Shown one piece after another: positions 6,557 to 16,267 of a stretch of DNA of 64,000 nucleotides. The notes below the pieces were generated by a model. That model worked only from the letters and a program-made list of their open reading frames with translations. It ran no database searches and was not told the origin of the DNA. The translations under genes and the position numbers were made by a program. Origin of the DNA: an uncultured bacterium (GTDB taxonomy: Bacteria > Planctomycetota > UBA1135 > GCA-002686595); NCBI GenBank assembly GCA_902826945.1, contig CADEGS010000003.1:31194-95193 (forward strand), read 5' to 3'. Numbering within the stretch: the first letter of the stretch is position 1; each line of letters opens with the position of its first letter.

Positions 6557-8650
6557 TCAGAAGCCGAAGACCAGCCCCGCCACCAGGTTGCGGCCCGGCA
6601 TGTTCGAGCCCGAGCCGTGCACGCGGTAGTCCTCGTCGAAGACGTTCTCGAGCGCCAGCTCGAGCCGCCAGTGCTTGGAGAGCCGCCAGCCGGTGCGCAG
6701 GTCGAGCACGGCCCAGCCGGGCGTGCCGCCCGGCGGGATGCGCTGCGTGTCGCTCGCGTCGCGCGTCGAGAGCTCGTCCGCGTCGCGGGCCAAGGACAGG
6801 ACGGTCTCCGCGTAGCCGCGGTCCGCCTCCTCGGTCCAGCGCAGCCCGAGCCGCCCCATCAGCGGCATCTGGCGGTCGATCGGCTCGCGCCTCTCGACCG
6901 GATCGGAGGTCGGGAAGGTGTCCACCTCGCCCTCCTGGAAGGCGACCCAGCCGAACAGCTCCCAGGCCTCGTCGATCGCCAGTCTGGCGCCGGCCTCCAC
7001 GCCGTAGACGTAGCCGTCGCCGACGTTGCGCTTGGTGATCTCGAACTCGCCCGAGCCGTTCACGTTCCCGGTCGGGACGCGCACGATCTGGTCCTCGATG
7101 TCGGTGTAGAAGACCGCCACCTCGCCCGACAGGCGCTCGCCGCGTCCCTCGAGGCCGACCTCGAGCTGCACGAAGCTCTCGGGGTCGAGGTCCGGGGCGG
7201 GGATCTCGAACTCGTTCGAGCGCGCCGAGTCGAAGCGCGTCAGGTCCGACAGGTTCGGCGCGCGGAAGCCCTGCGAGACGCCCGCGAAGGCGTGCAGCCG
7301 GTCCTCCAGCACGCGGTAGAGGACGCGCGCGCTGCCGACCACGTTCTGCCAGTCGTCCTCGAGCGAGGTCTCGCTCGAGGTGACCGGGTCGAGCACGCTG
7401 CCAGCGTCCACCGCCGCGTGCTCGAAGCGGCCTCCCAGGGTCAGCGCGCAGCGCTCGTGGACGTCGATCTCGTCCTCGACGAACACGCCGACCAGGTCGT
7501 AGCTCGAGTCGTCGGCCACCGGCCCCTGCACCGGGTTCGACGAGCTGAAGGAGTCCACCTCGTCGTGGTACCAGTCGGCGCCGAAGGTCAGCCGCCCGAG
7601 GGCGGTGCGCCGCGTCGAGGCCACGAGCTGCAGCCCCAGCGTGTCGAGGTCGAAGCCCTGCAGCGAGCGCGCCATGTTGCTGCGGACGCGGTCCTCCGTC
7701 TCGTCCTGGCGCTGCCAGGAGACGCCGGCCCGGAAGCGCTCGATCGAGCCGTCCAGCTCCTCGCCGACGAGCTGCGCGTAGGCGAGCTCGCGGTCCTGGT
7801 CCAGGTCGCGCCGCAGGTCGGAGCCGGCCACGGTGCCCTCGAAGGGCACGGCGAAGATCGTCGCGTGCGTGCGCGGCACGTCGTCCTGGGCGACGCGCTG
7901 GTAGCCCAGGACCAGCCGCGTCTCTTCGCTCAGGGAGTGCTCGAGCTTGGCGCTGGCGTCCCACTCGTCGTAGCCCGTGTTGCGCTGGTGGCCGGTGGGC
8001 TCGCCGGCGCGCACGTCGTCGTAGTCCTTGCCCGAGAGCCCGACGTACAGCCCGCTCCCCTCGCCGATCCGCCCGGCCCAGTCCACGTGACCGACGTGCG
8101 ACTCGTCCGCGGTCGAGTAGCGGTAGAGCACCTGGCCCGAGACGGGACCCGTCCCGGAGTCGAACGGACCCTTGGTGATGGCCTGCACGGTGCCGCCGAT
8201 CGCGTCGCTGCCCCAGGCGACCGACCCGGGGCCCTTCACGACCTCGAAGCGCGCCACGGAGAGCGGGTCCACCGTGCTCCAGTACTGGTTGGGCCCCTCG
8301 CGCATGATCGAGGAGTTGATGCGGATCCCGTCCACGAGCAGCAGCGTGCGGAAGCCCGTGAAGCCGCGGATGTAGGGCGATCCCTGCCCGTAGGAGGTCT
8401 CCTGGACCATGACCCCCGGCACGTCGCGCAGCGCCTGGGGCGTCGTGCGGTACGCCCGCTCGAGGATGAGCTGCTCGTCGATCTCCTCGACGCTCCAGGG
8501 CGTCTCGAGGCGCGAGGCCTCGCGGCGCGACGGCGTCACGACGGTCTCGCCCAGCGGCAGGCGCTCCGCGGGCGGCGGCGGGGCACCGTCCTGCACGTCC
8601 TGGGGGAGGAGCAGGCGGAGCACGGCGAAGGAGAGGGAGAGCGACGGCAT
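6557..8650 (-). CDS. TonB-dependent outer-membrane receptor
   Basis: A 697-residue protein with a signal peptide, an N-terminal plug domain and a long beta-barrel. The plug runs over about residues 40-160, with LRDVPGVMVQETSYGQGSPY, IRGFTGFRTLLLVDGIRINS and VVKGPGSVAWGSDAIGGTV. The barrel ends in the typical LENVFDEDYRVHGSG and terminal phenylalanine. The start at 8650 is preferred over one 48 bases upstream because AGGAG precedes it and a signal peptide follows. Such receptors import siderophores, cobalamin, haem or glycans with TonB energy. No transporter or biosynthesis genes nearby point to a substrate, and I found no cobalamin-riboswitch motif in the leader. Confidence 0.93.
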   Translation of the reverse strand: MPSLSLSFAVLRLLLPQDVQDGAPPPPAERLPLGETVVTPSRREASRLETPWSVEEIDEQLILERAYRTTPQALRDVPGVMVQETSYGQGSPYIRGFTGFRTLLLVDGIRINSSIMREGPNQYWSTVDPLSVARFEVVKGPGSVAWGSDAIGGTVQAITKGPFDSGTGPVSGQVLYRYSTADESHVGHVDWAGRIGEGSGLYVGLSGKDYDDVRAGEPTGHQRNTGYDEWDASAKLEHSLSEETRLVLGYQRVAQDDVPRTHATIFAVPFEGTVAGSDLRRDLDQDRELAYAQLVGEELDGSIERFRAGVSWQRQDETEDRVRSNMARSLQGFDLDTLGLQLVASTRRTALGRLTFGADWYHDEVDSFSSSNPVQGPVADDSSYDLVGVFVEDEIDVHERCALTLGGRFEHAAVDAGSVLDPVTSSETSLEDDWQNVVGSARVLYRVLEDRLHAFAGVSQGFRAPNLSDLTRFDSARSNEFEIPAPDLDPESFVQLEVGLEGRGERLSGEVAVFYTDIEDQIVRVPTGNVNGSGEFEITKRNVGDGYVYGVEAGARLAIDEAWELFGWVAFQEGEVDTFPTSDPVERREPIDRQMPLMGRLGLRWTEEADRGYAETVLSLARDADELSTRDASDTQRIPPGGTPGWAVLDLRTGWRLSKHWRLELALENVFDEDYRVHGSGSNMPGRNLVAGLVFGF

Positions 8651-8701
8651 CGTGGGGCGGCTCCTGCGAAAGGCCTCGGCCAGCTGCGGGAGCCGCACCG
8701 G

Positions 8702-8727
8702 CTCCCCGCACCCCCGGCGTGCGGGAG
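8702..8727 (-). other. Hairpin in the TonB receptor leader
   Basis: CTCCCCGCAC pairs with GTGCGGGAG with one bulged base, about 50 bases upstream of the start codon. It may be leader structure or a terminator for the preceding NtrC-type gene. Nothing else is recognisable between 8651 and 8824. Confidence 0.35.
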
Positions 8728-8824
8728 GCGCGGTCGAACGAACGGCGGCGTCCGCCGGTTCAACGAAAGCCGCAGAAACTCCGAGGGCTCGCGGCCGGCC
8801 GCGCGGCGCTCTTCCCCTGACCCC

Positions 8825-10423
<1,599 letters not shown>

Positions 10424-10432
10424 CGCGCGCGA

Positions 10433-10612
10433 TCAGGGCATCGGGGCGCGCTTGCCGGTGACGAGCGACGCCACGAGGCTCACGAGGAACAGCACGATGA
10501 ACAGCCAGAACAGCAGTTGAGCGATGCTGCCCGCCGCGCCGGCGATGCCGCCGAAGCCCAGGAGGCCCGCGAGGAGGGCGATGACGAAGAAGGCGAGTGC
10601 CCAGCGCAACAT
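10433..10612 (-). CDS. DUF1328 (YtjA) small membrane protein
   Basis: A 59-residue protein with two membrane helices: [20 protein letters not shown], then a Gly/Ala-rich turn, then [20 protein letters not shown]. This is the signature of the DUF1328/YtjA family, which is common in stress-induced gene sets and has no known biochemical role. The ATG at 10612 follows a strong AAAGGAG ribosome site; longer readings in frame are not needed. It lies 57 bases downstream of a -24/-12 element and nine bases upstream of the sigma-54 activator gene, so the two are probably one operon. Confidence 0.93.
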   Translation of the reverse strand: MLRWALAFFVIALLAGLLGFGGIAGAAGSIAQLLFWLFIVLFLVSLVASLVTGKRAPMP

Positions 10613-10668
10613 GACGAAGCTCCTTTCGAGAGGGACGGGGGGACGTCCACCGTCGTGGAAGGAGCTGG

Positions 10669-10684
10669 AGCACGCGGCGTGCCG
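10669..10684 (-). promoter_or_regulatory. Sigma-54 (-24/-12) promoter for DUF1328-activator operon
   Basis: The minus-strand CGGCACGCCGCGTGCT has the GG and GC pairs correctly spaced and the same GTGC -12 variant as the CsbD promoter. It faces away from the promoter at 10851-10866, so this 314-base intergenic region (10613-10926) is divergent sigma-54 control DNA. Confidence 0.6.
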
Positions 10685-10778
10685 CGCGCGGGCCGCCCGC
10701 GCGAGCTTCACCTCTTAAGGCGCGTGCTCCGCGAGACGTCGCGGAGCGCCCCGCGGGCGAGAGGAGAGAGCTACAAAC

Positions 10779-10801
10779 GGAACGGAAGAACTCTCCGTTC
10801 C
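10779..10801. promoter_or_regulatory. Palindrome between divergent sigma-54 promoters (candidate activator site)
   Basis: GGAACGGA (10779-10786) and TCCGTTCC (10794-10801) are a perfect inverted repeat with a seven-base AT-richer spacer. It lies about 95-110 bases upstream of the DUF1328 promoter and 50-70 bases upstream of the DUF883 promoter. This is a fitting place for a dimeric enhancer-binding protein. Binding by the activator at 8825-10423 is inferred. A second hairpin, 10837-10859, overlaps the rightward promoter. Confidence 0.45.
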
Positions 10802-10850
10802 TCACGGCGTTCCGCGCGCGGACCCCCCGCGGGCCGCCCGTGCCGTGAGG

Positions 10851-10866
10851 CGGCACGGGGGTTGCA
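10851..10866 (+). promoter_or_regulatory. Sigma-54 (-24/-12) promoter for the DUF883 operon
   Basis: CGGCACGGGGGTTGCA matches the consensus at every position but the first. The -12 GC is 61 bases before the ATG at 10927. The -24 half sits in the right arm of a nine-base-pair hairpin (10837-10845 with 10851-10859). Confidence 0.7.
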
Positions 10867-10926
10867 CCCGGGGACGGCCACGGAGCGCTGCGGCGCCCGC
10901 AACCCCGAGGCACCAGGAGAACGACC

Positions 10927-11223
10927 ATGGCCGAACGCGGAGAAACGCAGGGCTCGCAGTCCGAAGGCGAGCGCCCTTCCCTGTCCGAGCAGTCGCGCAA
11001 GATCGCGGATGACGTGCGCGAGCTGGGCGAGATCGCGAAGGAGTCCGCCGGCGAGCGCGTGGACGAGCTGCGCCAGCGCGGCGAGCAGGCGCTGAACGCC
11101 GGACGCGAGCGCGCCGGCGAGGCGAAGGGCGACCTCGAGCGCTCGATCGCCGAGCAGCCGTTGAAGTCGGTCGCGATCGCGCTCGGCGTCGGCGTCCTCC
11201 TCGGCCTGATGGCGCGCCGCTAG
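10927..11223 (+). CDS. DUF883/ElaB-YqjD family membrane-anchored protein
   Basis: A 98-residue protein. A charged coiled region (KIADDVRELGEIAKESAGER onward, residues 24-80) is followed by a single C-terminal membrane anchor (KSVAIALGVGVLLGLMARR). This is the plan of the ElaB/YqjD/DUF883 family, tail-anchored inner-membrane proteins that in E. coli bind ribosomes in stationary phase. The ATG is preceded by CAGGAG. A near-consensus sigma-54 promoter lies upstream, and the holin-X gene follows after 16 bases. This gene heads a three-gene operon of small membrane proteins. Confidence 0.9.
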   Translation: MAERGETQGSQSEGERPSLSEQSRKIADDVRELGEIAKESAGERVDELRQRGEQALNAGRERAGEAKGDLERSIAEQPLKSVAIALGVGVLLGLMARR

Positions 11224-11239
11224 GCGCGACGCCGCCGCC

Positions 11240-11707
11240 ATGGTCGCCCCTCCCGATCCCCGTACCGCCGCGCGCGCGGACGGCGAGCCCGACGGCGCGG
11301 CGAGCGCGCTGGCGGCGCTCTTGGCCGAGCTGCGCGGCGTGCGCCAGGACGTGGCCGCGCTCGTGCGCGTGCGCGTCGAGCGCGTGCGCCTGGGCGCGCG
11401 CGAGGCGGCGCTGGCCCTGTGCGGCGGACTGCTGGCGCTCGTCGTCATGACGACGGCGAGCGCGCTCGCGACCCTGGCGCTCGCCCGCGGCGCGCTCGGC
11501 GCGCTGCGCGCGTGGACGGGGAGCGCGTGGCTCTCCGAGCTCTTGCTCGGCGCGCTCGTCCTGGGCGGGCTCGCCGCGGGCCTCGGCGCGCGGCGCCGCC
11601 GCGCCGGACGCCGCGCGCTGGCGCGCGCCAGCGCGGCGCTCGAGCGCTCGCGCGGTCGCACGCCCGAGCCCGAGCCCGCGCCCGAGCCGGCGGAGAGCGC
11701 CCGATGA
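11240..11707 (+). CDS. Phage holin superfamily (holin-X/DUF1469) membrane protein
   Basis: A 155-residue protein. An N-terminal amphipathic helix (LAALLAELRGVRQDVAALVR) leads into two membrane hairpins, about residues 55-85 and 95-118, and an Arg/Pro/Glu-rich tail. This matches the Actinobacterial holin-X/DUF1469 group. Despite the name these are usually chromosomal envelope proteins found beside DUF883 genes, and there is no phage context here. It overlaps the next gene by four bases (ATGA), indicating translational coupling. Confidence 0.8.
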   Translation: MVAPPDPRTAARADGEPDGAASALAALLAELRGVRQDVAALVRVRVERVRLGAREAALALCGGLLALVVMTTASALATLALARGALGALRAWTGSAWLSELLLGALVLGGLAAGLGARRRRAGRRALARASAALERSRGRTPEPEPAPEPAESAR

Positions 11708-11991
11708 GCGACGGGGCTCGCACCTTGCAGCGGCTCGAGCACGGCGCCCGCGCGCGCCTCGAGCGCCGCGTCGCGTCGCTGCGCACGCACGGCTGGGAGC
11801 TCGCCCGTGCCACGGCCCGCGAGCACCCGCTCGCGTGCGGCGTGGCGGGGACCGCGCTCGGCGCCGCGCTGCTCGTATCGGGGGGGGAACCGGACCGCTC
11901 GCGCGAGCGCCGGCGCTCGCGCACGCGCCGCCTGCTCGGCGCCGCGCGCCTGGCCGCGCTGTGGTCCATCCAGCGGATCGTCTCGCCCTGA
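11704..11991 (+). CDS. Small basic membrane protein of the DUF883 operon
   Basis: A 95-residue arginine-rich protein. It has one clear membrane segment (HPLACGVAGTALGAALLVSG, residues 41-60) preceded by a helical region that resembles the DUF883 layout, and a second weakly hydrophobic stretch near the C terminus. No family is recognised with confidence. It is translationally coupled (ATGA) to the holin-X gene, which places it in the same sigma-54-type operon. Confidence 0.7.
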   Translation: MSDGARTLQRLEHGARARLERRVASLRTHGWELARATAREHPLACGVAGTALGAALLVSGGEPDRSRERRRSRTRRLLGAARLAALWSIQRIVSP

Positions 11992-12070
11992 CGGGCGAGT
12001 TCTCCGGATCGCGGGCGCCGGTCGCGCTCCCGGTCCACACCCCGAGAGACCGTTCTTCAGGAGCAACCCA

Positions 12071-12754
12071 ATGAACGTCCTAGTCCTGCTGGGGGCCGTG
12101 CTGCACCCCGCACCCCCCGCTCTTCCGCCTTCGACGACGCCGTACGCCTTCCAGATCGACGACACCGGCGCCCGGGATCCCGACGGACGCCCGGGCGGCG
12201 CCTACCTGCAGGTCGGCGGCGGCCTGGTGACCACGGAGGACTCCGACGGTCCCGACGAGGACGTCGAGTTCGACGAGGGCTACCTGGTCTCCGTCGCGCT
12301 CGGCCACCGCTTCGCGTCGTCGAGCCCGCTGGCGTTCGACCTCGAGCTCGAAGGGGTGTGGACCGACCAGGACGCGGACGACGATGGCGCCCTGCAAGCC
12401 GTGAACGACGTCACGAGCATCGGGGCGCTGGTGAACGGGCTGGTGGACTTCCGCATGACGCGCTCGATCTCGCTCTACGGCGGGGCCGGCATCGGCGCCA
12501 CCTGGCTCGACATCGGCACGGAGAGCGACGCGCTGAACGACTTCGACGACGAGGACGGGCCGTTCTTGACCTGGCAGGCGAAGGCCGGCGTCGCCTTCGC
12601 GATCGCGCGCTCGGCCGAGCTGCGCGTGGGCTACCGCTTCCACAACATCGACGACGCCGAGATCGACGACGGGATCGGCGACTCGAGCTTCGACCTGGAG
12701 ACGTCGCAGCACGTGCTCGAGGTCGGCCTGCGCTTCGGGCTCTCGCGGAGCTGA
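12071..12754 (+). CDS. Outer-membrane beta-barrel protein, OmpA/porin-like
   Basis: A 227-residue protein with a signal-like N terminus and alternating amphipathic strands. Examples are GAYLQVGGGLVTTEDSDG, LYGGAGIGATWLDIGT, FLTWQAKAGVAFAIARSAEL and the closing HVLEVGLRFGLSRS, typical of the small beta-barrel (OMP_b-brl/porin family) fold. Loops are strikingly acidic (DGPDEDVEFDEG, NDFDDEDGP), which suggests cation binding. AGGAG precedes the ATG. It follows the small membrane operon by 79 bases and ends three bases before the MlaA-fusion frame, hinting at co-transcription and a shared outer-membrane role. Confidence 0.8.
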   Translation: MNVLVLLGAVLHPAPPALPPSTTPYAFQIDDTGARDPDGRPGGAYLQVGGGLVTTEDSDGPDEDVEFDEGYLVSVALGHRFASSSPLAFDLELEGVWTDQDADDDGALQAVNDVTSIGALVNGLVDFRMTRSISLYGGAGIGATWLDIGTESDALNDFDDEDGPFLTWQAKAGVAFAIARSAELRVGYRFHNIDDAEIDDGIGDSSFDLETSQHVLEVGLRFGLSRS

Positions 12755-12757
12755 GGC

Positions 12758-14845
12758 GTGACGCGCCGCGGCGGGCCGCCAGGCCCGGCCGCGGCGCCTT
12801 CCGGGGGGAATGCCAGGGTGGGCACGGGGCAAGGGAGCGCGCTCGCGCGCGGCGCTCGCTCGCGGCGGGCGGCGCCGGTCCGTGGCGGCGGCGGTGGGCC
12901 GCCGCAACCCTCCGCGCGCGTCCCGAGCGGCGCGCGCCGCGCGCAGGCCCGCGCGATCCTCGCCCTCGCCCTCGTCGCCGGCTGCAGCGTGCCGGTGCGC
13001 CGCCACGACTGGTCGGGCTACAGCGGGCCCGGGCGCGAGCTGCTCCTGGCCGAGGAGGTGCCCTTCCCGGCCGTCCCCGACCCGCTCGAGCCCTTCAACC
13101 GCGTCGCGGCCGGGGTCACGCACGGGTTCCTGCGCTTCGTCCTCGCGCCCGTCGCGCGCGTGTACCGCGTGTTCGTGCCCGGCGAGGCGCGCGCGTCGCT
13201 CGCGCGCGCCGGCAAGAACCTGCTCTTCCCCGGCCGGCTCGTGAACAACCTGCTGCAGGGCGACCTGCGCGGCAGCGGGCGCGAGACGGCGCGCTTCCTG
13301 CTCAACTCGACCTTCGGCCTGGCCGGGCTGCAGGATCCGGCCAAGGCCGTCGGCATCCTGCCCGCGAACGAGGACGTCGGGCGCACCTTCGCGCGCTGGG
13401 GCTGGACGCGGAGCACGTACCTGTTCCTGCCGCTGCTCGGCCCTTCGAGCATCCGCGACGGGATCGGGCGGGCCGGCGATGCGTACCTCGACCCGCTGCG
13501 CCACGTCCGGCCGTGGGCTCCGCTCGCGCGCGGCTTCAACGACCTCAGCGACACGGTCGAGGGCGTCCTGCGCGTGGCGCGGAGCGAGTACGACGCCTAC
13601 CAGGCGACGCGGCTGCTCTACGCCTACTCGCGCGTGATCGATCCGGCCGACGAGCTGCGCCCCGGCGACGACTCGGGCGAGGTCCAGACGCTGCAGTCGG
13701 TCTTCCTGCAGCCGCAGGACCCCGACTTCTACCGCGGCGCGCGCACGCGCACGGCGGCGATGGAGGGCGGGCGGGAGGTCACGTACTCGATCTGGCTGCG
13801 GCCCGACGCGGACACGCTCGCCTTCCTCGTGCCGGGCTTCGGCAACCACCGCCTGAGCGACGCCACGCTGGGCGAGGCCGAGGTCATCTACGAGAAGGGC
13901 TTCTCGGTCGTGGCGATCTCGAGCACCACGGCGCCCGAGTTCATGATCGACACCGCCGCGGGCCCCTACCCCGGCTACACGCCGGTGGACGCCTCCGACG
14001 TGCAGCGCGCGCTGCTCGCGATCGACCGCGACGTCGCGCGCCGCTGGCCCGAGCGACGCTTCGAGCGTCGGATCGTCGTCGGCCTCTCCCTGGGGGCGCT
14101 GCAGACGCTCTTCCTGGCCGCGGCGGCGGCCGATCCCGCCGCGCCGCCCGACCCGTTCGACCTGTACGTCGCGCTCGATCCGGCCATCAGCCTGGAGCAC
14201 GCCGCGACGACGCTCGACGCCTACTACAACGCCCCGCTGCGCTTCCCGCGCGAGGAGCGCCAGGAGCGCATCGACGCGATCCTCGCCAAGGTGCTGCTCC
14301 TGAGCGAGAGCGGCCTCGAGCCCGACATGGAGCTGCCCTTCCGGCGCTGGGAGGCCGAGTTCCTGATCGGCCTCTCGTTCCGCCTGCGCCTGCAGTCGGT
14401 GATCCTGCAGTCGCAGGACCTGCACGACGCCGGGATCCTCGAGACGCCGCGCTCGCGCCTGCGCCGCGCGTCGGCCTTCGTCGAGGCCTCCGAGTACTCC
14501 TTCCGCGAGTACCTCTACGCGTTCGTGCTGCCGTGGTACGCGTCGCGGCTGGACGGCATCGGGCTCGACGAGGCCGGCGCGCGGGAGCTCCTGCGGCGCG
14601 CGGACCTGCGCGCGGTCGAGGACGGCCTGCGCGCGAACCCGGCCGTGCGCGTCTTCACGAACGCCGACGACTTCCTGCTGGCGCCCGAGGACCTGCCGTG
14701 GCTGCGCGACGTGCTCGGCGAGCGCCTGATCGTGTTCCCCGAGGGCGGCCACCTCGGGAACCTGCACCGCGAAGGCATCCAGCGCGCGATCGACGCGATC
14801 GTCAAGCGCTCGGTCGAGGAGGAGGCGGACGCGCCGGCGCGCTGA
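12758..14845 (+). CDS. MlaA (VacJ)-alpha/beta-hydrolase fusion lipoprotein
   Basis: A protein of up to 695 residues with two unexpected halves. Residues 76-290 are MlaA: a lipobox Cys76 (L-V-A-G-C), then VPDPLEPFNRV, NNLLQGDL and the conserved FLLNSTFGLAGLQDPA. MlaA extracts mislocalised phospholipids from the outer leaflet of the outer membrane. Residues 340-690 look like an alpha/beta hydrolase with nucleophile motif GLSLG (Ser444), acid near NADDF (Asp638) and His665 in EGGHLG. The fusion suggests an outer-membrane lipoprotein that both withdraws and hydrolyses lipid. The start is uncertain: the GTG at 12758 gives a long low-complexity leader, and a GTG at 12818 is an alternative. No MlaBCDEF genes are nearby. 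Confidence 0.85.
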   Translation: MTRRGGPPGPAAAPSGGNARVGTGQGSALARGARSRRAAPVRGGGGGPPQPSARVPSGARRAQARAILALALVAGCSVPVRRHDWSGYSGPGRELLLAEEVPFPAVPDPLEPFNRVAAGVTHGFLRFVLAPVARVYRVFVPGEARASLARAGKNLLFPGRLVNNLLQGDLRGSGRETARFLLNSTFGLAGLQDPAKAVGILPANEDVGRTFARWGWTRSTYLFLPLLGPSSIRDGIGRAGDAYLDPLRHVRPWAPLARGFNDLSDTVEGVLRVARSEYDAYQATRLLYAYSRVIDPADELRPGDDSGEVQTLQSVFLQPQDPDFYRGARTRTAAMEGGREVTYSIWLRPDADTLAFLVPGFGNHRLSDATLGEAEVIYEKGFSVVAISSTTAPEFMIDTAAGPYPGYTPVDASDVQRALLAIDRDVARRWPERRFERRIVVGLSLGALQTLFLAAAAADPAAPPDPFDLYVALDPAISLEHAATTLDAYYNAPLRFPREERQERIDAILAKVLLLSESGLEPDMELPFRRWEAEFLIGLSFRLRLQSVILQSQDLHDAGILETPRSRLRRASAFVEASEYSFREYLYAFVLPWYASRLDGIGLDEAGARELLRRADLRAVEDGLRANPAVRVFTNADDFLLAPEDLPWLRDVLGERLIVFPEGGHLGNLHREGIQRAIDAIVKRSVEEEADAPAR

Positions 14846-14850
14846 GCGCC

Positions 14851-14866
14851 CGGCACGTCCTTTGCT
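14851..14866 (+). promoter_or_regulatory. Sigma-54 (-24/-12) promoter for the AI-2E family transporter
   Basis: CGGCACGTCCTTTGCT fits TGGCACGNNNNTTGCW except for the first base. The -12 GC is 59 bases before the ATG at 14925, and the element lies just after the MlaA-fusion stop codon. Confidence 0.65.
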
Positions 14867-14924
14867 CGCTCCTCTCGGGCGCATCCGGCGAGGCCGGCGC
14901 CAGGAGCAGAACGGGGGAACGGCG

Positions 14925-16196
14925 ATGGACGAGCGGGTCGAGTCCACGAGCGGGTCGTCGGGCGCGGGGCGGGAGGCCAGGCGCGGCGCGGCGAGCTCCG
15001 CGGCGCTGGTCGTGCTGGCGGTGCTGGCGCTCGGGGCGGCGGCCTGGATCGGCCGCGCCGTGCTCGCGCCGCTCGCGATCGCGGTCGTCCTGAGCCTGCT
15101 CCTGACGCCGCTCGTGCGCCTCCTCGGGCGCGCGCGCGTCCCCGCGCCGGTCGGCGCGGCGTTGACCCTGGCGAGCTGCCTGGGCGTCGCCACCTGGGGC
15201 GTGTGGACGCTGGCCGAGCCGGCGGCCGACTGGCTCGAGGAGCTGCCGGCCTCGCTCGAGAAGGTCGGCGAGCGCCTGGCCGAGATGCGCCGCCCGATCG
15301 ACACCGTCAACGAGGCGGCCAAGCAGGTCGAGAAGATCACGGAGCCCGAGCAGGCGGCCGGCCTGAGCGTGAAGCTCGACCAGCCCGACGGCGCCGCCGG
15401 CTCGTGGGTCCTCGGCAACGTGCGCGCGCTGCTCGCCAGCGCCTTCCTGGTCGTCGTGCTGGCCTACTTCCTGCTGGCGGACGAGGACTCGTTCCTGCGC
15501 AGCGTCGTGCGCATCCTGCCGCGCCTGGAGGACAAGAAGTTCGCCGTCCTCGTCGTGCGCGACATCGAGCGGCAGATCTCGCGCTACCTGGTGACGATCA
15601 CGACGATCAACCTCGCGCTGGGGGCGGTCGTCGCCGCCTGCATGCTGGCGGCCGGCATGCCGTCCCCGTTCCTGTGGGGCGCGATGGCCGCGGCGCTCAA
15701 CTACGTGCCCTACGTCGGCGCGGCGGTCGGCGTCGCGACGGTGGGCCTCGTGTCGTTCCTGACCTTCGAGTCCAGCGGCGCGGCGCTCCTGCCGCCGCTC
15801 CTCTACGGCGCAGCCACCGGCGTCGAGGGCATGCTCGTCACGCCGAGCATCCTCGGCCGCCGCTTCCAGCTGCGGCCGGTGATCCTGTTCGTGTGGCTGA
15901 TGGTGCTGGGCGGATTGTGGGGGATGGCGGGCGCGCTGCTCGCCGTGCCGTTGCTCGTGATGGTCAAGATCCTGTGCGACAACCTGCCGCGCCTGGCGCC
16001 GCTGGGCGAGCTCCTGGGGCGCGACGCGGACACGTGGCGCCTGCGCCGCCAGCGCGCGCGCGAGGCCGAGGCCGAGGAGGCGGCGGCCGCCGCCGCGCGC
16101 GCCGCGGGAGGTTTGCACAAAGATCCGGCAGCGCGCGCCGCGGCGGCCCCCGCGGGCCCCGCGGGCGCGGCGGCCGGGCGCTGGCACGAAAGTTGA
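14925..16196 (+). CDS. AI-2E family transporter (UPF0118)
   Basis: A 423-residue polytopic protein of the AI-2E exporter family (PF01594). N-terminal helices (ALVVLAVLALGAAAWIGRAV, then APLAIAVVLSLLLTPL) are followed by a soluble coiled segment near residues 100-150. The conserved C-terminal block has FLWGAMAAALNYVPYVGAAV and VTPSILGRRFQLRPVILFVW. Members transport autoinducer-2, sodium/protons or unknown substrates, so the substrate is not predictable. The tail after residue 370 is Ala/Glu/Arg-rich. The ATG follows GGGGGAA. A close sigma-54 promoter match lies upstream, adding it to the stress island. Confidence 0.9.
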   Translation: MDERVESTSGSSGAGREARRGAASSAALVVLAVLALGAAAWIGRAVLAPLAIAVVLSLLLTPLVRLLGRARVPAPVGAALTLASCLGVATWGVWTLAEPAADWLEELPASLEKVGERLAEMRRPIDTVNEAAKQVEKITEPEQAAGLSVKLDQPDGAAGSWVLGNVRALLASAFLVVVLAYFLLADEDSFLRSVVRILPRLEDKKFAVLVVRDIERQISRYLVTITTINLALGAVVAACMLAAGMPSPFLWGAMAAALNYVPYVGAAVGVATVGLVSFLTFESSGAALLPPLLYGAATGVEGMLVTPSILGRRFQLRPVILFVWLMVLGGLWGMAGALLAVPLLVMVKILCDNLPRLAPLGELLGRDADTWRLRRQRAREAEAEEAAAAAARAAGGLHKDPAARAAAAPAGPAGAAAGRWHES

Positions 16197-16197
16197 C
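16182..16197 (+). promoter_or_regulatory. Weak sigma-54-like element before the PRC-barrel gene
   Basis: TGGCACGAAAGTTGAC has a perfect -24 half, but the -12 half reads TTGA instead of TTGC, so the normally invariant C is lost. It overlaps the transporter's stop codon and lies 71 bases before the ATG at 16268. It is retained only because of context. Confidence 0.3.
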
Positions 16198-16267
16198 CCC
16201 TGGGGGGCGAGGCCGCTGGAGATCCCGGGGCCCGAACCACAACGACCCCAGACCAGGAACGATTCCC

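Noticed and set aside
8651..8824. Cobalamin riboswitch before the TonB receptor
   Set aside because: No B12-box-like sequence or conserved junction motifs were seen; only one simple hairpin is present in a leader of this length.
11240..11707. Prophage remnant because of the holin-like protein
   Set aside because: No other phage gene is present. DUF1469/holin-X proteins are commonly chromosomal and found next to DUF883 genes as here.
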